Below are positions 46,468 to 55,455 of a stretch of DNA of 64,000 nucleotides, in pieces. Every line of letters starts with the position of its first letter. Positions within the stretch are counted from its first letter, which is position 1. The notes under the pieces were generated by a model, which was not told the DNA's origin, ran no database searches, and saw nothing but the letters and a program-made list of their open reading frames with translations. Both the position numbers and the translations under genes were made by a program. Source of the DNA: Methylomonas rhizoryzae (lineage in GTDB: Bacteria > Pseudomonadota > Gammaproteobacteria > Methylococcales > Methylomonadaceae); NCBI RefSeq assembly GCF_008632455.1, contig NZ_CP043929.1, forward strand, positions 2,790,001-2,854,000, given 5' to 3'.

Positions 46468-47295
46468 TTAACGGTACCCGTCTTTATAACTCGGGTAGAG
46501 AAATCGATAACCCAACTCGCGTAACCGCCGATTCGAACAACGCTTGTTTTGCGCGGAACCTACCGCTAATTCCAGAGCTTGAGGCCGCGGGTAACCGTTG
46601 AGGTCCGCTATCCAACAGAGCACGTCCCAAATCGGGGCCGGCTCATCGTCGCTAGCTAAATAGCATGACTGCAGCAAATCGCCCGCCAGCAATTTTTCGC
46701 TTAAAAACAGCAACACCCCGACACAATCGTCGCGATGAATTCTATTGCTGAAGTAAGCCGGTTGATATTGCACCGCGTCCGCGCCAGCCGCTCGATGCGC
46801 TAAACGATTCCTCCCCGGCCCGTAAATCCCGGAAAATCTGACCACGCAGTGTTTATCGCTATCCTGATACAACAAATTCTCGGCGGCAAGCAAGCAACGC
46901 CCCGTCGCGGAAGCGGGCTGGGCGGGACTTTTTTCGTCGACCCATTCCCCGTGGTTTTGCCCGTAAACGCTGGTGGAAGAAACGAACAACCACTTGGGCT
47001 TGCGGTCGAAGCGGGCAAAATGCTGCAACACATTGTCGACAGCGGCGTAGTACAAAGCGCGATACGTCTCGTCGTCTCGCTGATCGGGCGCCACTACGTA
47101 AATCACCAGCCGAAAGTCGGTCGGTAGACGTTGGATGGATGCCGGACGGCAAATGTCGGCTAACAGCACGGAAAAATCGACGGGGACCTTAAGAGGGCTG
47201 CGTTTTACCGCCGTGACCCGGTAGCCGCGAGCGGCTAACGCATTTGCCAGCGCAAGGCCGATGTCGCCGCAACCGATGAGTAAGATATTCGTCAA
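46468..47295 (-). CDS. NAD(P)-dependent epimerase/dehydratase-like protein (YeeZ type)
   Basis: A 275-residue extended SDR. The Rossmann motif GCGDIGLALA is at the N-terminus, followed by VSSTSVYGQNHGEWVDEKSP and VVRFSGIYGPGRNRL, as in YeeZ-like and other atypical SDRs. The catalytic Tyr (SVYGQ) is present but the usual Lys spacing is not. The stop lies 20 bases after the DnaA-box gap ends; it follows the SafE-like gene by 20 bases, so it may share its transcript. Substrate unknown. Confidence 0.85.
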   Translation of the reverse strand: MTNILLIGCGDIGLALANALAARGYRVTAVKRSPLKVPVDFSVLLADICRPASIQRLPTDFRLVIYVVAPDQRDDETYRALYYAAVDNVLQHFARFDRKPKWLFVSSTSVYGQNHGEWVDEKSPAQPASATGRCLLAAENLLYQDSDKHCVVRFSGIYGPGRNRLAHRAAGADAVQYQPAYFSNRIHRDDCVGVLLFLSEKLLAGDLLQSCYLASDDEPAPIWDVLCWIADLNGYPRPQALELAVGSAQNKRCSNRRLRELGYRFLYPSYKDGYR

Positions 47296-47315
47296 AACGG
47301 CTCAGTTAACGCTCA

Positions 47316-48185
47316 TCACATCGCCTGCAACGTTGCGATCATACCGGCGATGTAATCCATGATTTGAGCCAGAAAGGCATCTAAAGCGTCCAACTGCCCT
47401 TTGACCCAATTCAGAAACGTACTGTGGCGAAAGTCTTGGTCGGAAAAAAAAGCCATGCCTTTATGCAAGGTATTCAATCCCATGAACATCATGATCAGCG
47501 CCGCGAACTTCAGCATGAGCCCGCGCAATTTGGCGCTAATCTTGCCGAAGGCGATACTGATAAACAGCATCATCGGCAAGGTACCGGCACCAAAGGTCAA
47601 CATCAGCGCTCCCCCTTCCCACAAACTGGTAGCGCTGGTGGCTTTCACGGCCATCGCAAACGTCAACGGGCAAGGCATCAGGCCGTTTAGCAAACCGGCA
47701 ATCCCGGCACCTGCGATCGGCCCTTTTTGACTGGCCGAAACATAGCCTTTGCGCCACAACTGCATGGGTATCAAACGTATCGAGCCTTGAAACGGAATCC
47801 AGCCGAGTATGCCCATCGCCAACAAGATCACTATCGCGCCTATAAGCATTTGCAGAATGCTTTGCAACTTGCCGAACAAACCGCTGGACACCAACACCAC
47901 CCCCAAGGTGGCGGCTAACACGCCCACCGCGGTATACACGCTGATCCGGCTGACTTGATAAGCCAGATAAGGCAGATAACTTCTGTTGGCGCCCGACTTC
48001 ATGAAATAACCGGAAACCAGCGCGCCGCACATGCCTAAACAATGCCCGCTGCCCAAAAAGCCGGCGATAAACGCCAAAGAATAATCGAACCCGGTAGCCG
48101 CGGCCAATTCCGTCATGCCGTGCATGGCATGGTTCATATGATCGCCGTGCATGGAGTGATCCATACCCGCCATAGAGTTTTCCAT
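47316..48185 (-). CDS. SafE/TauE-family membrane protein with Met/His-rich N-terminus
   Basis: A 289-residue membrane protein of the sulfite exporter TauE/SafE (DsbD-like) family, with GSGHCLGMCGALVSG in the first helix and LNGLMPCPLTFAMAV in the middle; the two Cys pairs could carry electrons or metal. The N-terminal 25 residues are very rich in Met and His (MDHSMHGDHMNHAMHGM), a typical copper-binding tail. The stop of the P1B ATPase upstream lies directly at its start, so they are coupled. Homologues beside copper ATPases help copper delivery to cytochrome oxidase; that role is inferred here. Confidence 0.85.
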   Translation of the reverse strand: MENSMAGMDHSMHGDHMNHAMHGMTELAAATGFDYSLAFIAGFLGSGHCLGMCGALVSGYFMKSGANRSYLPYLAYQVSRISVYTAVGVLAATLGVVLVSSGLFGKLQSILQMLIGAIVILLAMGILGWIPFQGSIRLIPMQLWRKGYVSASQKGPIAGAGIAGLLNGLMPCPLTFAMAVKATSATSLWEGGALMLTFGAGTLPMMLFISIAFGKISAKLRGLMLKFAALIMMFMGLNTLHKGMAFFSDQDFRHSTFLNWVKGQLDALDAFLAQIMDYIAGMIATLQAM

Positions 48186-50633
48186 TTACTTACTCAACCG
48201 CAAAGAATTAACGATAACCGAAACCGAACTCGCCGCCATCGCGGCGGAAGCGATCATGGGATTCAATTTACCTAAGGCCGCAACCGGAATGGCGATGGTG
48301 TTGTAGCCAAAAGCCCAAAACAGGTTTTGCTTGATGACTCGAATCGTAAAGGCACTCAATTCTATGGTATCGGTCACCCGGGAAATGTCGCCGTGCACCA
48401 AAGTCAAATCGGCCGACTCTATGGCCACGTCGGTACCGCTACCTATCGCAAAACCGACGTTTGCCGCGGCCAAGGCCGGTGCGTCGTTGATGCCGTCGCC
48501 TATCATGCCGACATGTTTGCCTTGCATTTGCAGTTGCTGAATGATTTGCAGTTTTTCTTCCGGCTTGGCATTGGCCACGACATCGGTAATACCTACTTTA
48601 TCGGCAATGTAATACGCGGTTTTTTCGGTGTCGCCGGTCACCATCAAAGTTTGTATACCTCTATCGTGCAAACGTTTGATAGCGGCAGCCGCTTCGCTAC
48701 GCGCATCGTCCGCAATGGCAAAAATGGCCGCCGCTTCACCGTTCACCGCCATGAAAACCGGGGTTTTGCCCTGACCGGCATAACATTCGGCCTGCTCCTC
48801 CAGTACGGCAAGCTCGACCTGTTGGCCGAGCATCCATTGCCGATTGCCTAACAGTAGCTTGTAGCCATCCACTTCCGCTCTTATCCCCCGGCCGGTTTCG
48901 CTGTAAAAATAATTGCAGGTTTGCAACTCGACATTACCCTGCCGAGCGAATTCGACGATAGCCTTGCCGAGAAAATGCTCCGATCCGTATTCCGCCGAAG
49001 CGGCCAATTCGACGATTTTATAATCCGCAAACGCCGAAACGTTGTACACCGCGCTGACCTTGGGCCTGCCTTCGGTAATGGTTCCGGTCTTATCGAAGAC
49101 GATGGCATTCAGCTTGCTTGCAATTTCCAGACTCTCGCCGTTGCGGATATACACGCCTTTTTTCGCGGCTTGTCCGGTGCCGACCATGATCGCCGCCGGC
49201 GTCGCCAGACCCAAAGCACACGGGCAGGCAATCAATAACACCGTGATCGCATTGCCGAATGCTACCGCAAACGGCGCACCGCTAAGCAACCAACCGGTCA
49301 AAGTCGCCCCGGCAATCCCCATCACCGCCGGCACGAACACCGCCGAAATTTTGTCGACTTGTTTTTGAATCGGCAGCTTAGCCGCTTGCGCCTGATCCAC
49401 CATGTGAACAATGCCGGCCAGCACGGTATCCATCCCCACCGCAGTCGCTTCCACCTGCAATACCCCGTTACCGTTCACGCAACCGCCGATTACGGTATCG
49501 CCGACGTTTTTCACAACGGGCATGCTTTCGCCGGTCACCATCGCTTCGTCCACCGTGGACAACCCGAATACCACCGCACCGTCGGTCGGGATCCGCTCGC
49601 CGGGACGCACCAACATCAAATCGCCTACCGCAATATCATCGACATCGACGACGATTTCCTTGCCTTCCCTCAGCAACGTAGCGGTTTGCGGCTGCAAGTC
49701 CACCAATCGGCGAATCGCTTCTCCGGCCTTGCCCTTGGCCCTTTCCTCCAAAAATCGACCCAACAATACGAAGGTGATAATCGCCGAAGCCGCTTCGAAG
49801 TAAATATGGCCTTGCCGGCGAAACAAGGCGGGCAGACTGTATCCGTAGGCCGCCCCCACGCCTAAGGCAATCAAGGTATCCATGTTCGCGGCGTGCTGTT
49901 TGAACAGACGATATGCTTTGCCGAAAAACTGCGCGCCTGCACCGAATACAACCGGGGTGGTCAAGGCGAATTGCAGCCAGCGCATCCAGGTCGATATCCG
50001 CATGGACATGGCAATACCGACCACCGGCAGCGTCATCAGCCCTGCGGATGCAAATCGACGCCGGGCTACGTCAATTCGCTGCCGCTCCTTTTCGATTAAC
50101 CTCTTGCGCTGCGACAAGGTATCCACGAAAACGGCGCTGTACCCCAATTTCTCGATGTGCTCCACGACGTCGGACTTACTGAGGTTACCTTGTACGCTAA
50201 CCGATTGAGTCGCGAAATTAACGCTGGCATTTTTTACCCGCTCATCCCGGTTCAACACCATTTCTATCAATAGCGCACAGGAGGCGCAACTCATGCCTTC
50301 TACCGCCAAATCGATGTCCTGCACCGGCCCGTCGAAAGTCTTTCGCTTGTTTTTCCTGGCTACCGCTTGCTTTTTAGCGATGTTTCCCAACACCGCATCC
50401 AACATGATCAACAAATTTTTGACCGGCAAGCGGCCTGAATCGAATTGAATCACTACCGAGCCGATGCCGAACACCGAACGCACGCCGCTAATCTCGGGGC
50501 GTTTTTTCAGCAAAATCTCGAAGATGTATCCGCGCTCCGGATCGTTTTTCAAAACCGGCGTGACAATGCGCAATCGGTTGCGCAGTTGATGCATAACGCG
50601 AAAATGTTTGAAATCGGTCTGAGCGGATTCCAT
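48186..50633 (-). CDS. Heavy-metal (copper) P1B-type ATPase
   Basis: A P-type metal pump of 815 residues. An HMA_2-like domain lies at about 10-85, and a classical metal-binding domain has GMSCASC (113-119). Eight TM helices follow, with the transport motif CPC (470-472), phosphorylation site DKTGT (514-518), TGES (367-370) and GDGINDAP. The CPC motif indicates Cu(I) or Ag(I). In the nucleotide-binding domain the usual SEHPLA reads SEHFLG, so the His is kept but the Pro is changed. It is coupled to a SafE-like gene and follows an HMA protein, all in one minus-strand operon. Confidence 0.94.
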   Translation of the reverse strand: MESAQTDFKHFRVMHQLRNRLRIVTPVLKNDPERGYIFEILLKKRPEISGVRSVFGIGSVVIQFDSGRLPVKNLLIMLDAVLGNIAKKQAVARKNKRKTFDGPVQDIDLAVEGMSCASCALLIEMVLNRDERVKNASVNFATQSVSVQGNLSKSDVVEHIEKLGYSAVFVDTLSQRKRLIEKERQRIDVARRRFASAGLMTLPVVGIAMSMRISTWMRWLQFALTTPVVFGAGAQFFGKAYRLFKQHAANMDTLIALGVGAAYGYSLPALFRRQGHIYFEAASAIITFVLLGRFLEERAKGKAGEAIRRLVDLQPQTATLLREGKEIVVDVDDIAVGDLMLVRPGERIPTDGAVVFGLSTVDEAMVTGESMPVVKNVGDTVIGGCVNGNGVLQVEATAVGMDTVLAGIVHMVDQAQAAKLPIQKQVDKISAVFVPAVMGIAGATLTGWLLSGAPFAVAFGNAITVLLIACPCALGLATPAAIMVGTGQAAKKGVYIRNGESLEIASKLNAIVFDKTGTITEGRPKVSAVYNVSAFADYKIVELAASAEYGSEHFLGKAIVEFARQGNVELQTCNYFYSETGRGIRAEVDGYKLLLGNRQWMLGQQVELAVLEEQAECYAGQGKTPVFMAVNGEAAAIFAIADDARSEAAAAIKRLHDRGIQTLMVTGDTEKTAYYIADKVGITDVVANAKPEEKLQIIQQLQMQGKHVGMIGDGINDAPALAAANVGFAIGSGTDVAIESADLTLVHGDISRVTDTIELSAFTIRVIKQNLFWAFGYNTIAIPVAALGKLNPMIASAAMAASSVSVIVNSLRLSK

Positions 50634-50701
50634 GAACGTCCTCTAAACGAAAACCTGCGTGCTGTCGCCGCTATAGCAGCGGCGAATCGAAAGATGATGG
50701 G

Positions 50702-51316
50702 TTATTTGGGCCTACGCGAACGAACTAACAAGAAGAACATGTAGAAAGTCGCTAACCATTCGTAACGGTGGGCGATAGGTTTGACCAGCCATTGTTGGGT
50801 GATGCGGTTCCAGTGAACTTTGATCAGGTACAACACCAAAATGTCGTTCAAAAAATCGATGACCGCTTTTTCCGGGTCTTTAAATAAGGCTTTAGGCCCC
50901 CGGGTACCGATTTTACCAAGCACTCTGGCGGCTTGCGCCGTTTCTTGCGCGGCTACGATTTTAGCGTGCAACCAGCGGTTGACCCGGCTGTTTTTAAGTT
51001 TGGATTTCAGGTTGAAGCGGGATTTATTTTGCAATTGAACGACTGCACGCGGATCAAACCAACCCTGCTGCTCCAGATCGGTCAATGCGGCGGAGAGTTG
51101 CCGTGCCAACTGAATGAAATTACAACGCTTTTCATCGTAACGAATAACCAGCTTCGCGGAACGGCGAAACAGTTTAACTTGATAAACACCGTCGAAACCG
51201 CATAGCTTATCGGTAATAAGCTGAACAACATTGGCTTGAGTGGCGCGCGCAGGAACTTGGAAACGAACATGCCCGCTCCCTCGGTAGCGCAGTACGAATT
51301 CTTTTTGGATTGCCAT
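50702..51316 (-). CDS. HMA_2-domain protein
   Basis: A 204-residue protein. Residues about 8-85 show the HMA_2 ferredoxin-like pattern (GSGHVRFQVPA, FDGVYQVKLFRRSAKLVIRYDEK) that also occurs at the start of the P1B ATPase next to it. A helical C-terminal half follows, ending in a weakly hydrophobic helix (YEWLATFYMFFLLV). There is no Cys-x-x-Cys, so direct metal binding is doubtful. It probably assists the ATPase. It is 68 bases upstream of the ATPase gene. Confidence 0.75.
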   Translation of the reverse strand: MAIQKEFVLRYRGSGHVRFQVPARATQANVVQLITDKLCGFDGVYQVKLFRRSAKLVIRYDEKRCNFIQLARQLSAALTDLEQQGWFDPRAVVQLQNKSRFNLKSKLKNSRVNRWLHAKIVAAQETAQAARVLGKIGTRGPKALFKDPEKAVIDFLNDILVLYLIKVHWNRITQQWLVKPIAHRYEWLATFYMFFLLVRSRRPK

Positions 51317-51414
51317 ATTCCCTACACCGGAAATGCAAGACGGGCGAACCTGATTTCAGATACGCCCGTCCGGTAGAACTACATTGCGAATCAATACGAT
51401 CGAATCGAACTTAA

Positions 51415-51696
51415 TCAGTCTTCCTTGGCTTCGGCAACGATGTCTTCCAGATTTTCTTTTTGGTGTAGGACGAAATCCTTACCGGCGTCTATGGTCTTGC
51501 TGGCTTTGGCAATGATTTCTTTACGATATTTATAGACCAAGCAACCGGCTATCACGCCCAAGCCGAAGACTAACGCCGGGTGTTTCGCGGCTTTGCCCAT
51601 CAGTTTGCTGCCGGTAGATACCGTGGCCGTTGCCAAGGTGCCGGCCATGACTTGTTTACCCATAGATATGTTTTTGGAATCGTGATTGTGTGCCAT
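51415..51696 (-). CDS. Small single-TM protein with helical tail
   Basis: A 93-residue protein with a His/Lys N-terminus (MAHNHDSKNISMGKQ), a hydrophobic helix (about 43-58, ALVFGLGVIAGCLVY) and a charged amphipathic C-terminal helix, resembling YtxH-like or DUF6110-like small proteins. It lies in the metal cluster on the same strand as the ATPase. Not recognised at family level with certainty. Confidence 0.65.
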   Translation of the reverse strand: MAHNHDSKNISMGKQVMAGTLATATVSTGSKLMGKAAKHPALVFGLGVIAGCLVYKYRKEIIAKASKTIDAGKDFVLHQKENLEDIVAEAKED

Positions 51697-51708
51697 ATAG
51701 ACCTATAC

Positions 51709-51900
51709 TCAGGAGTTGTTGTCAGGAGAGTTTTCGCTACCCGCTTGTTCTTGAATAATTTGTTCCTCGTGCAGCATCAGATAAATGCCTTTGCAGCCTT
51801 CGCAACAAAAGCATTTTTCTCCTTCGACGGTTTTTAATTCAAACCCATCGACTTCCACATTCAACCCGCACAAGTCGCACTGCTTTTTGCTATCACTCAT
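51709..51900 (-). CDS. Small Cys-rich metal-binding protein
   Basis: A 63-residue protein with CDLCG and CFCCEGCKGIYLML, the same Cys pattern as the N-terminal domain of copper ATPases of the FixI/CcoI type (PF12156-like). It could bind copper or zinc and hand it to the P1B ATPase. ATG 51900 (MSDSKK) is chosen; the frame opens earlier (51996) but without domain content. It ends 12 bases before the next gene in the cluster. Confidence 0.72.
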   Translation of the reverse strand: MSDSKKQCDLCGLNVEVDGFELKTVEGEKCFCCEGCKGIYLMLHEEQIIQEQAGSENSPDNNS

Positions 51901-52044
51901 CGCCAAATTATTCGAAATACTTACAGTAGCCGGAAAACCAGAGCGTTCCAGCCGCATTATAGCCTTCCTGAATAACAACACAACCGAGCGGACCATTTAG
52001 GCCCCCATTCGGACGGTTTCGAAATTCACGTAGCCTCGACTCTA

Positions 52045-52281
52045 TTATCGCAATAGCTTTTGTTCCAAATTACCGGCCGTGGATTTGGCCACCGCCCTGC
52101 TGGACGCTTTCATCAACGCTATGCGTAAGGCACCGGTCAAGCTAGCGCTCAAGCCCAGACGCATGGCGATTGCCGGGACTAAAATCATCGATGTCAATGC
52201 CAGCCCCGCACCGAGTAATAAAGCGCCGGTACCCATGGAATCGGCAGCGGCTAAGTTCGAAGCGACCAGTTCTTGCGTCAT
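52045..52281 (-). CDS. Small hydrophobic protein of the metal cluster
   Basis: A 78-residue protein with a hydrophobic Gly/Ala/Leu-rich segment (about 15-45, MGTGALLLGAGLALTSMILVP) and a helical, basic C-terminus. It may be membrane-associated. Not recognised; it resembles small proteins found beside HMA-type ATPases, but this is only by position. It is the first gene of the minus-strand copper cluster, with TTAATCCTC (GAGGATTAA on the coding strand) giving a good ribosome binding site. Confidence 0.55.
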   Translation of the reverse strand: MTQELVASNLAAADSMGTGALLLGAGLALTSMILVPAIAMRLGLSASLTGALRIALMKASSRAVAKSTAGNLEQKLLR

Positions 52282-52754
52282 ATGTTAATCCTCTAGTGTG
52301 ACAAGACTACTAGGGATTACAGCAGTAAAAATGCCAGATGTTAATTAACTGTTTTACAAATGGAAACAAAATAACACACAAGACTAACGCGACAAAAATG
52401 AGTGATATGGCTCAATTAAAATCAGTTAAATAACATAGTTTAAATACATATACCCCCTTCTCAGCACTTCGTAATTCGGCAACGCCGCATCTGTCGGAAA
52501 GCGCAGTGAATACGGCCTCGCAGGCTTAGTGACAGCCTGCTACCGTCAAAAACTCTGCCAAATACCCCACCACTGCCGAAATTTAAATGCGGAAAGCCCT
52601 ACTTCTTACATCCCCGAAATTAATCGGTTATTTGAGTGTAAAGCGGCGTAAATATTCAGCGGGTGCTCCAGCCTATCTCGGAGCAGCGATAACCTGAAAC
52701 GAATGAAGAGGTAGGAACCGGCAAAGAAAGACAGGCTGCTAGACTTGTTGACAA
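52282..52754. other. AT-rich gap upstream of the copper cluster
   Basis: About 470 bases without a recognised gene between the copper cluster and the hairpins below. It includes an AT-rich stretch at 52330-52460, which is where the promoter of the minus-strand copper operon should lie. No clear operator for CueR or CsoR was recognised by eye. Confidence 0.4.
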
Positions 52755-52818
52755 CGTCCCGCCAAGCGGGGGGACGCTAATTCGAAGCGGCCCCTGCCGC
52801 AACGGGCTTGCAGCAGGG
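52755..52818 (-). terminator. Two tandem GC hairpins downstream of the DUF2892 gene
   Basis: Two hairpins follow the DUF2892 gene on its strand. The first (52792-52818) pairs CCCTGC with GCAGGG and GCAA with TTGC around the loop CGGGC. The second (52755-52776) pairs CGTCCC with GGGACG around a GCC/GGG stem. No T-run is seen, so they may block or stabilise rather than terminate in the canonical way. Confidence 0.45.
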
Positions 52819-52835
52819 ACAAGGGTAATATGCGA

Positions 52836-53102
52836 TTAATGCGTATCGCTACTGTCTTCGGCTGCCGATTCGGCAGCGCTTGTACCCTCGGGATCAAGGG
52901 TATTTTTAGCGAATCCGGAATAAACCGGACACCATCCGAAAAAGCTGGTAGCAATCAGCGCGCACCCCACTATTAACAGTAAGACTTTAGCGGTAAACAA
53001 GGACACGGCAAACAGCACGATACCGGCTGCCATGCGAATTTTTTTGTCTTTGCCGCCAATGTTGTACTCGAATTTGGTCAAGCGTTTATAATCAAAATTC
53101 AT
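52836..53102 (-). CDS. DUF2892 (YgaP-type) membrane protein
   Basis: An 88-residue protein of the DUF2892/YgaP-like TM family: NIGGKDKKIRMAAGIVLFAVSL with two membrane helices (about 23-40 and 42-60) and the CPVYSGFA motif. Homologues sit alone or beside rhodanese and metal or sulfur genes. It is probably a separate transcript from the copper cluster because a long gap and hairpins lie between them. Confidence 0.85.
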   Translation of the reverse strand: MNFDYKRLTKFEYNIGGKDKKIRMAAGIVLFAVSLFTAKVLLLIVGCALIATSFFGWCPVYSGFAKNTLDPEGTSAAESAAEDSSDTH

Positions 53103-53203
53103 TTTCGACCCTCTCTGTTTTATTTTTTGTTACATATCCCGATTCAAAGCTCTCCGGCCAAGAGTCGCAAATATACACAGCTCATAGAATTCTCTCAATA
53201 GAA

Positions 53204-55375
53204 ATGGACGTTTCCAGCATCATTGCCCCGTTAAACGACGCCCAACGCCAAGCCGTTTCCGCTCCGAATCAAGCTATGTTGGTGCTGGCCGGCGCCGGTA
53301 GCGGCAAAACGCGGGTATTGGTACACCGCATCGCCTGGCACATCAAAATCAACCAACTATCTCCCTACCACTTGTTGGCAGTCACCTTCACCAACAAAGC
53401 CGCCAACGAAATGCGCAGCCGTATCGAAGAGTTGCTGCAGATTTCCGCTCGCACCATGTGGATAGGCACGTTTCACGGCTTGGCACACCGCTTGTTACGG
53501 CAACACACCCGGCAAGCCCGCTTGCCCGATAATTTTCAAGTCATGGATAGCGACGATCAGCTGCGCATCGTCAAACGCCTATTGAAAACCTTGAATATCG
53601 ACGATAGCAAATGGCCGGCCAAACAGGTGCAATGGTTTATCAACGCTCAGAAAGAAGAAGGCGTGCGCGCTCGTCATATGCACGACAGCGCCGATTTCTT
53701 TCAGCAACAGATGCTGTCCTTATATAAAGCCTACGAGGAGTTATGCGAACGTTCGGGTCTGGTCGATTTTGCCGAGCTGCTGCTAAGAGCGCACGAAGTC
53801 CTGCGCGACAACCCGGACTTGCTGGAGTTTTACCGCCAGCGCTTCCAGCACGTGCACGTCGACGAGTTTCAGGACACCAACACCATACAATACGCCTGGC
53901 TGCGCCTGTTGACCGAGGGTAACAACAATCTGTTCGTGGTCGGCGACGACGATCAATCGATTTACGGCTGGCGCGGCGCGAAAATCGAAAACATTTTTAA
54001 CTTCCGCAAACATTACCCGGATCACCAACTGGTCAGACTGGAGCAAAACTACCGTTCCACCGGCCACATTCTTAAAGCCGCCAATACCCTGATCGCCAAC
54101 AACGACGCCCGCATGGGTAAAGAACTGTGGACGGACGCCGGAGATGGCCAAAAAATCTCGCTGTATTCGGCATTCAACGAACAAGACGAAGCCTATTTCG
54201 TCATCGAAAAAATTCGCCAATGGATCAACGACGGCGGCATGCGTAGCGAAGCGGCCATTTTATACCGTTCCAATGCCCAATCCCGGCAATTCGAGGAACG
54301 CTTGATGACCACCGGCATCCCTTACCGGGTTTACGGCGGCTTGCGTTTTTTCGAACGTATGGAAATAAAAAATGCCCTGGCTTATCTGCGCTTAGCCAGC
54401 CATAAGGACGACGATGCCTCGTTCGAGCGGGTGGTCAATACGCCCGCCCGCGGCCTCGGCGCGAAAACGCTGGACGACATGCGTACACTAGCGCGTTCGG
54501 GCAACCTGTCGCTGTGGCAAGCGGCGGAACGGATGATTGCGGAGAATCGTCTGCCACCGCGCGCGGCCGGCGCTTTAAAACGTTTTCTGCAATTGATTAC
54601 GGAGCTGACCGGCGAAATTGCCGGCTTGGCCCTACACGAAACAGTGCGGCTGGTCGTCGAGAAAAGTGGTTTGATAGAACTCTACCAAAAGGAAAAACAG
54701 GATAAAGGCGAAGCGCGGGTCGAAAATCTCGAGGAGCTGGTCAACGCGGCGCGTCTGTTCGACGCCGATAGCTTAAACGACGAAAATCTCAGCGAAATCG
54801 ACTTGTTTTTAACCCATGCCGCGTTGGAAGCCGGGGAAAACCAGGCGGAAGCCGACCAAGACTGCGTACAGCTGATGACGTTGCATTCGGCAAAAGGCCT
54901 GGAATTCAAGCTGGTGTTTATGGTCGGCATGGAAGAGGGCTTGTTCCCGTCCCAGCAAGCGGTGGACGAACCCGGCCGGCTGCAGGAAGAACGCCGTTTA
55001 TGTTACGTAGGCATTACCCGGGCCATGGAACAACTGTATTTAACCCACGCCGAATCGCGGCGCTTATACGGCAAAGACAATTACCCATCCCCGTCTCGGT
55101 TTTTACGGGAAATTCCGCCGGAATCGCTGCAGGAAATCCGCTTGCGCGCCCAAGTCAGCCGCCCCGCCGCTCCAGCATTCCACTCTACGCTCGGCAAAAC
55201 CGCCATTTCCGGCGGCCGCTTTCGCATGGGGCAAAGCGTGAAACACGAAAAATTCGGCGAAGGCGTGGTGCTGCAAACCGAGGGCGAGGGCGAACAGGAA
55301 CGCGTACAAATCAATTTCCGCAATGTCGGCATCAAATGGCTGATGCTGGCTTATGCGAAATTAGAAACCGCATAA
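53204..55375 (+). CDS. uvrD: DNA helicase II (UvrD)
   Basis: Superfamily 1A helicase of 723 residues acting in mismatch and nucleotide-excision repair. Motif I is AGAGSGKT (29-36); motif II VDEFQDTN; motif III VVGDDDQSIYGWRGA; motif IV and VI regions are seen in LYRSNAQSRQFEE and CYVGITRAMEQL. A C-terminal Tudor-like domain (FRMGQSVKHEKFGEGVVL) matches UvrD/PcrA. It stands alone, divergent from the DUF2892 gene and convergent with pyk. Confidence 0.96.
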   Translation: MDVSSIIAPLNDAQRQAVSAPNQAMLVLAGAGSGKTRVLVHRIAWHIKINQLSPYHLLAVTFTNKAANEMRSRIEELLQISARTMWIGTFHGLAHRLLRQHTRQARLPDNFQVMDSDDQLRIVKRLLKTLNIDDSKWPAKQVQWFINAQKEEGVRARHMHDSADFFQQQMLSLYKAYEELCERSGLVDFAELLLRAHEVLRDNPDLLEFYRQRFQHVHVDEFQDTNTIQYAWLRLLTEGNNNLFVVGDDDQSIYGWRGAKIENIFNFRKHYPDHQLVRLEQNYRSTGHILKAANTLIANNDARMGKELWTDAGDGQKISLYSAFNEQDEAYFVIEKIRQWINDGGMRSEAAILYRSNAQSRQFEERLMTTGIPYRVYGGLRFFERMEIKNALAYLRLASHKDDDASFERVVNTPARGLGAKTLDDMRTLARSGNLSLWQAAERMIAENRLPPRAAGALKRFLQLITELTGEIAGLALHETVRLVVEKSGLIELYQKEKQDKGEARVENLEELVNAARLFDADSLNDENLSEIDLFLTHAALEAGENQAEADQDCVQLMTLHSAKGLEFKLVFMVGMEEGLFPSQQAVDEPGRLQEERRLCYVGITRAMEQLYLTHAESRRLYGKDNYPSPSRFLREIPPESLQEIRLRAQVSRPAAPAFHSTLGKTAISGGRFRMGQSVKHEKFGEGVVLQTEGEGEQERVQINFRNVGIKWLMLAYAKLETA

Positions 55376-55396
55376 AACCCTCGAAAACGCCGGACA

Positions 55397-55428
55397 CAAA
55401 AAAGGGATGCAGCTGACGCGGCATCCCT
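55397..55428 (-). terminator. Intrinsic terminator of pyk
   Basis: On the minus strand GGGATGC (complement of 55421-55427) pairs with GCATCCC (complement of 55404-55410) around a 10-base loop, followed by TTTTTT. This is a classical intrinsic terminator, 28 bases after the pyk stop; it may also block uvrD readthrough. Confidence 0.85.
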
Positions 55429-55455
55429 CTAAACCGGTTAATCAGTGCCGGAAAC

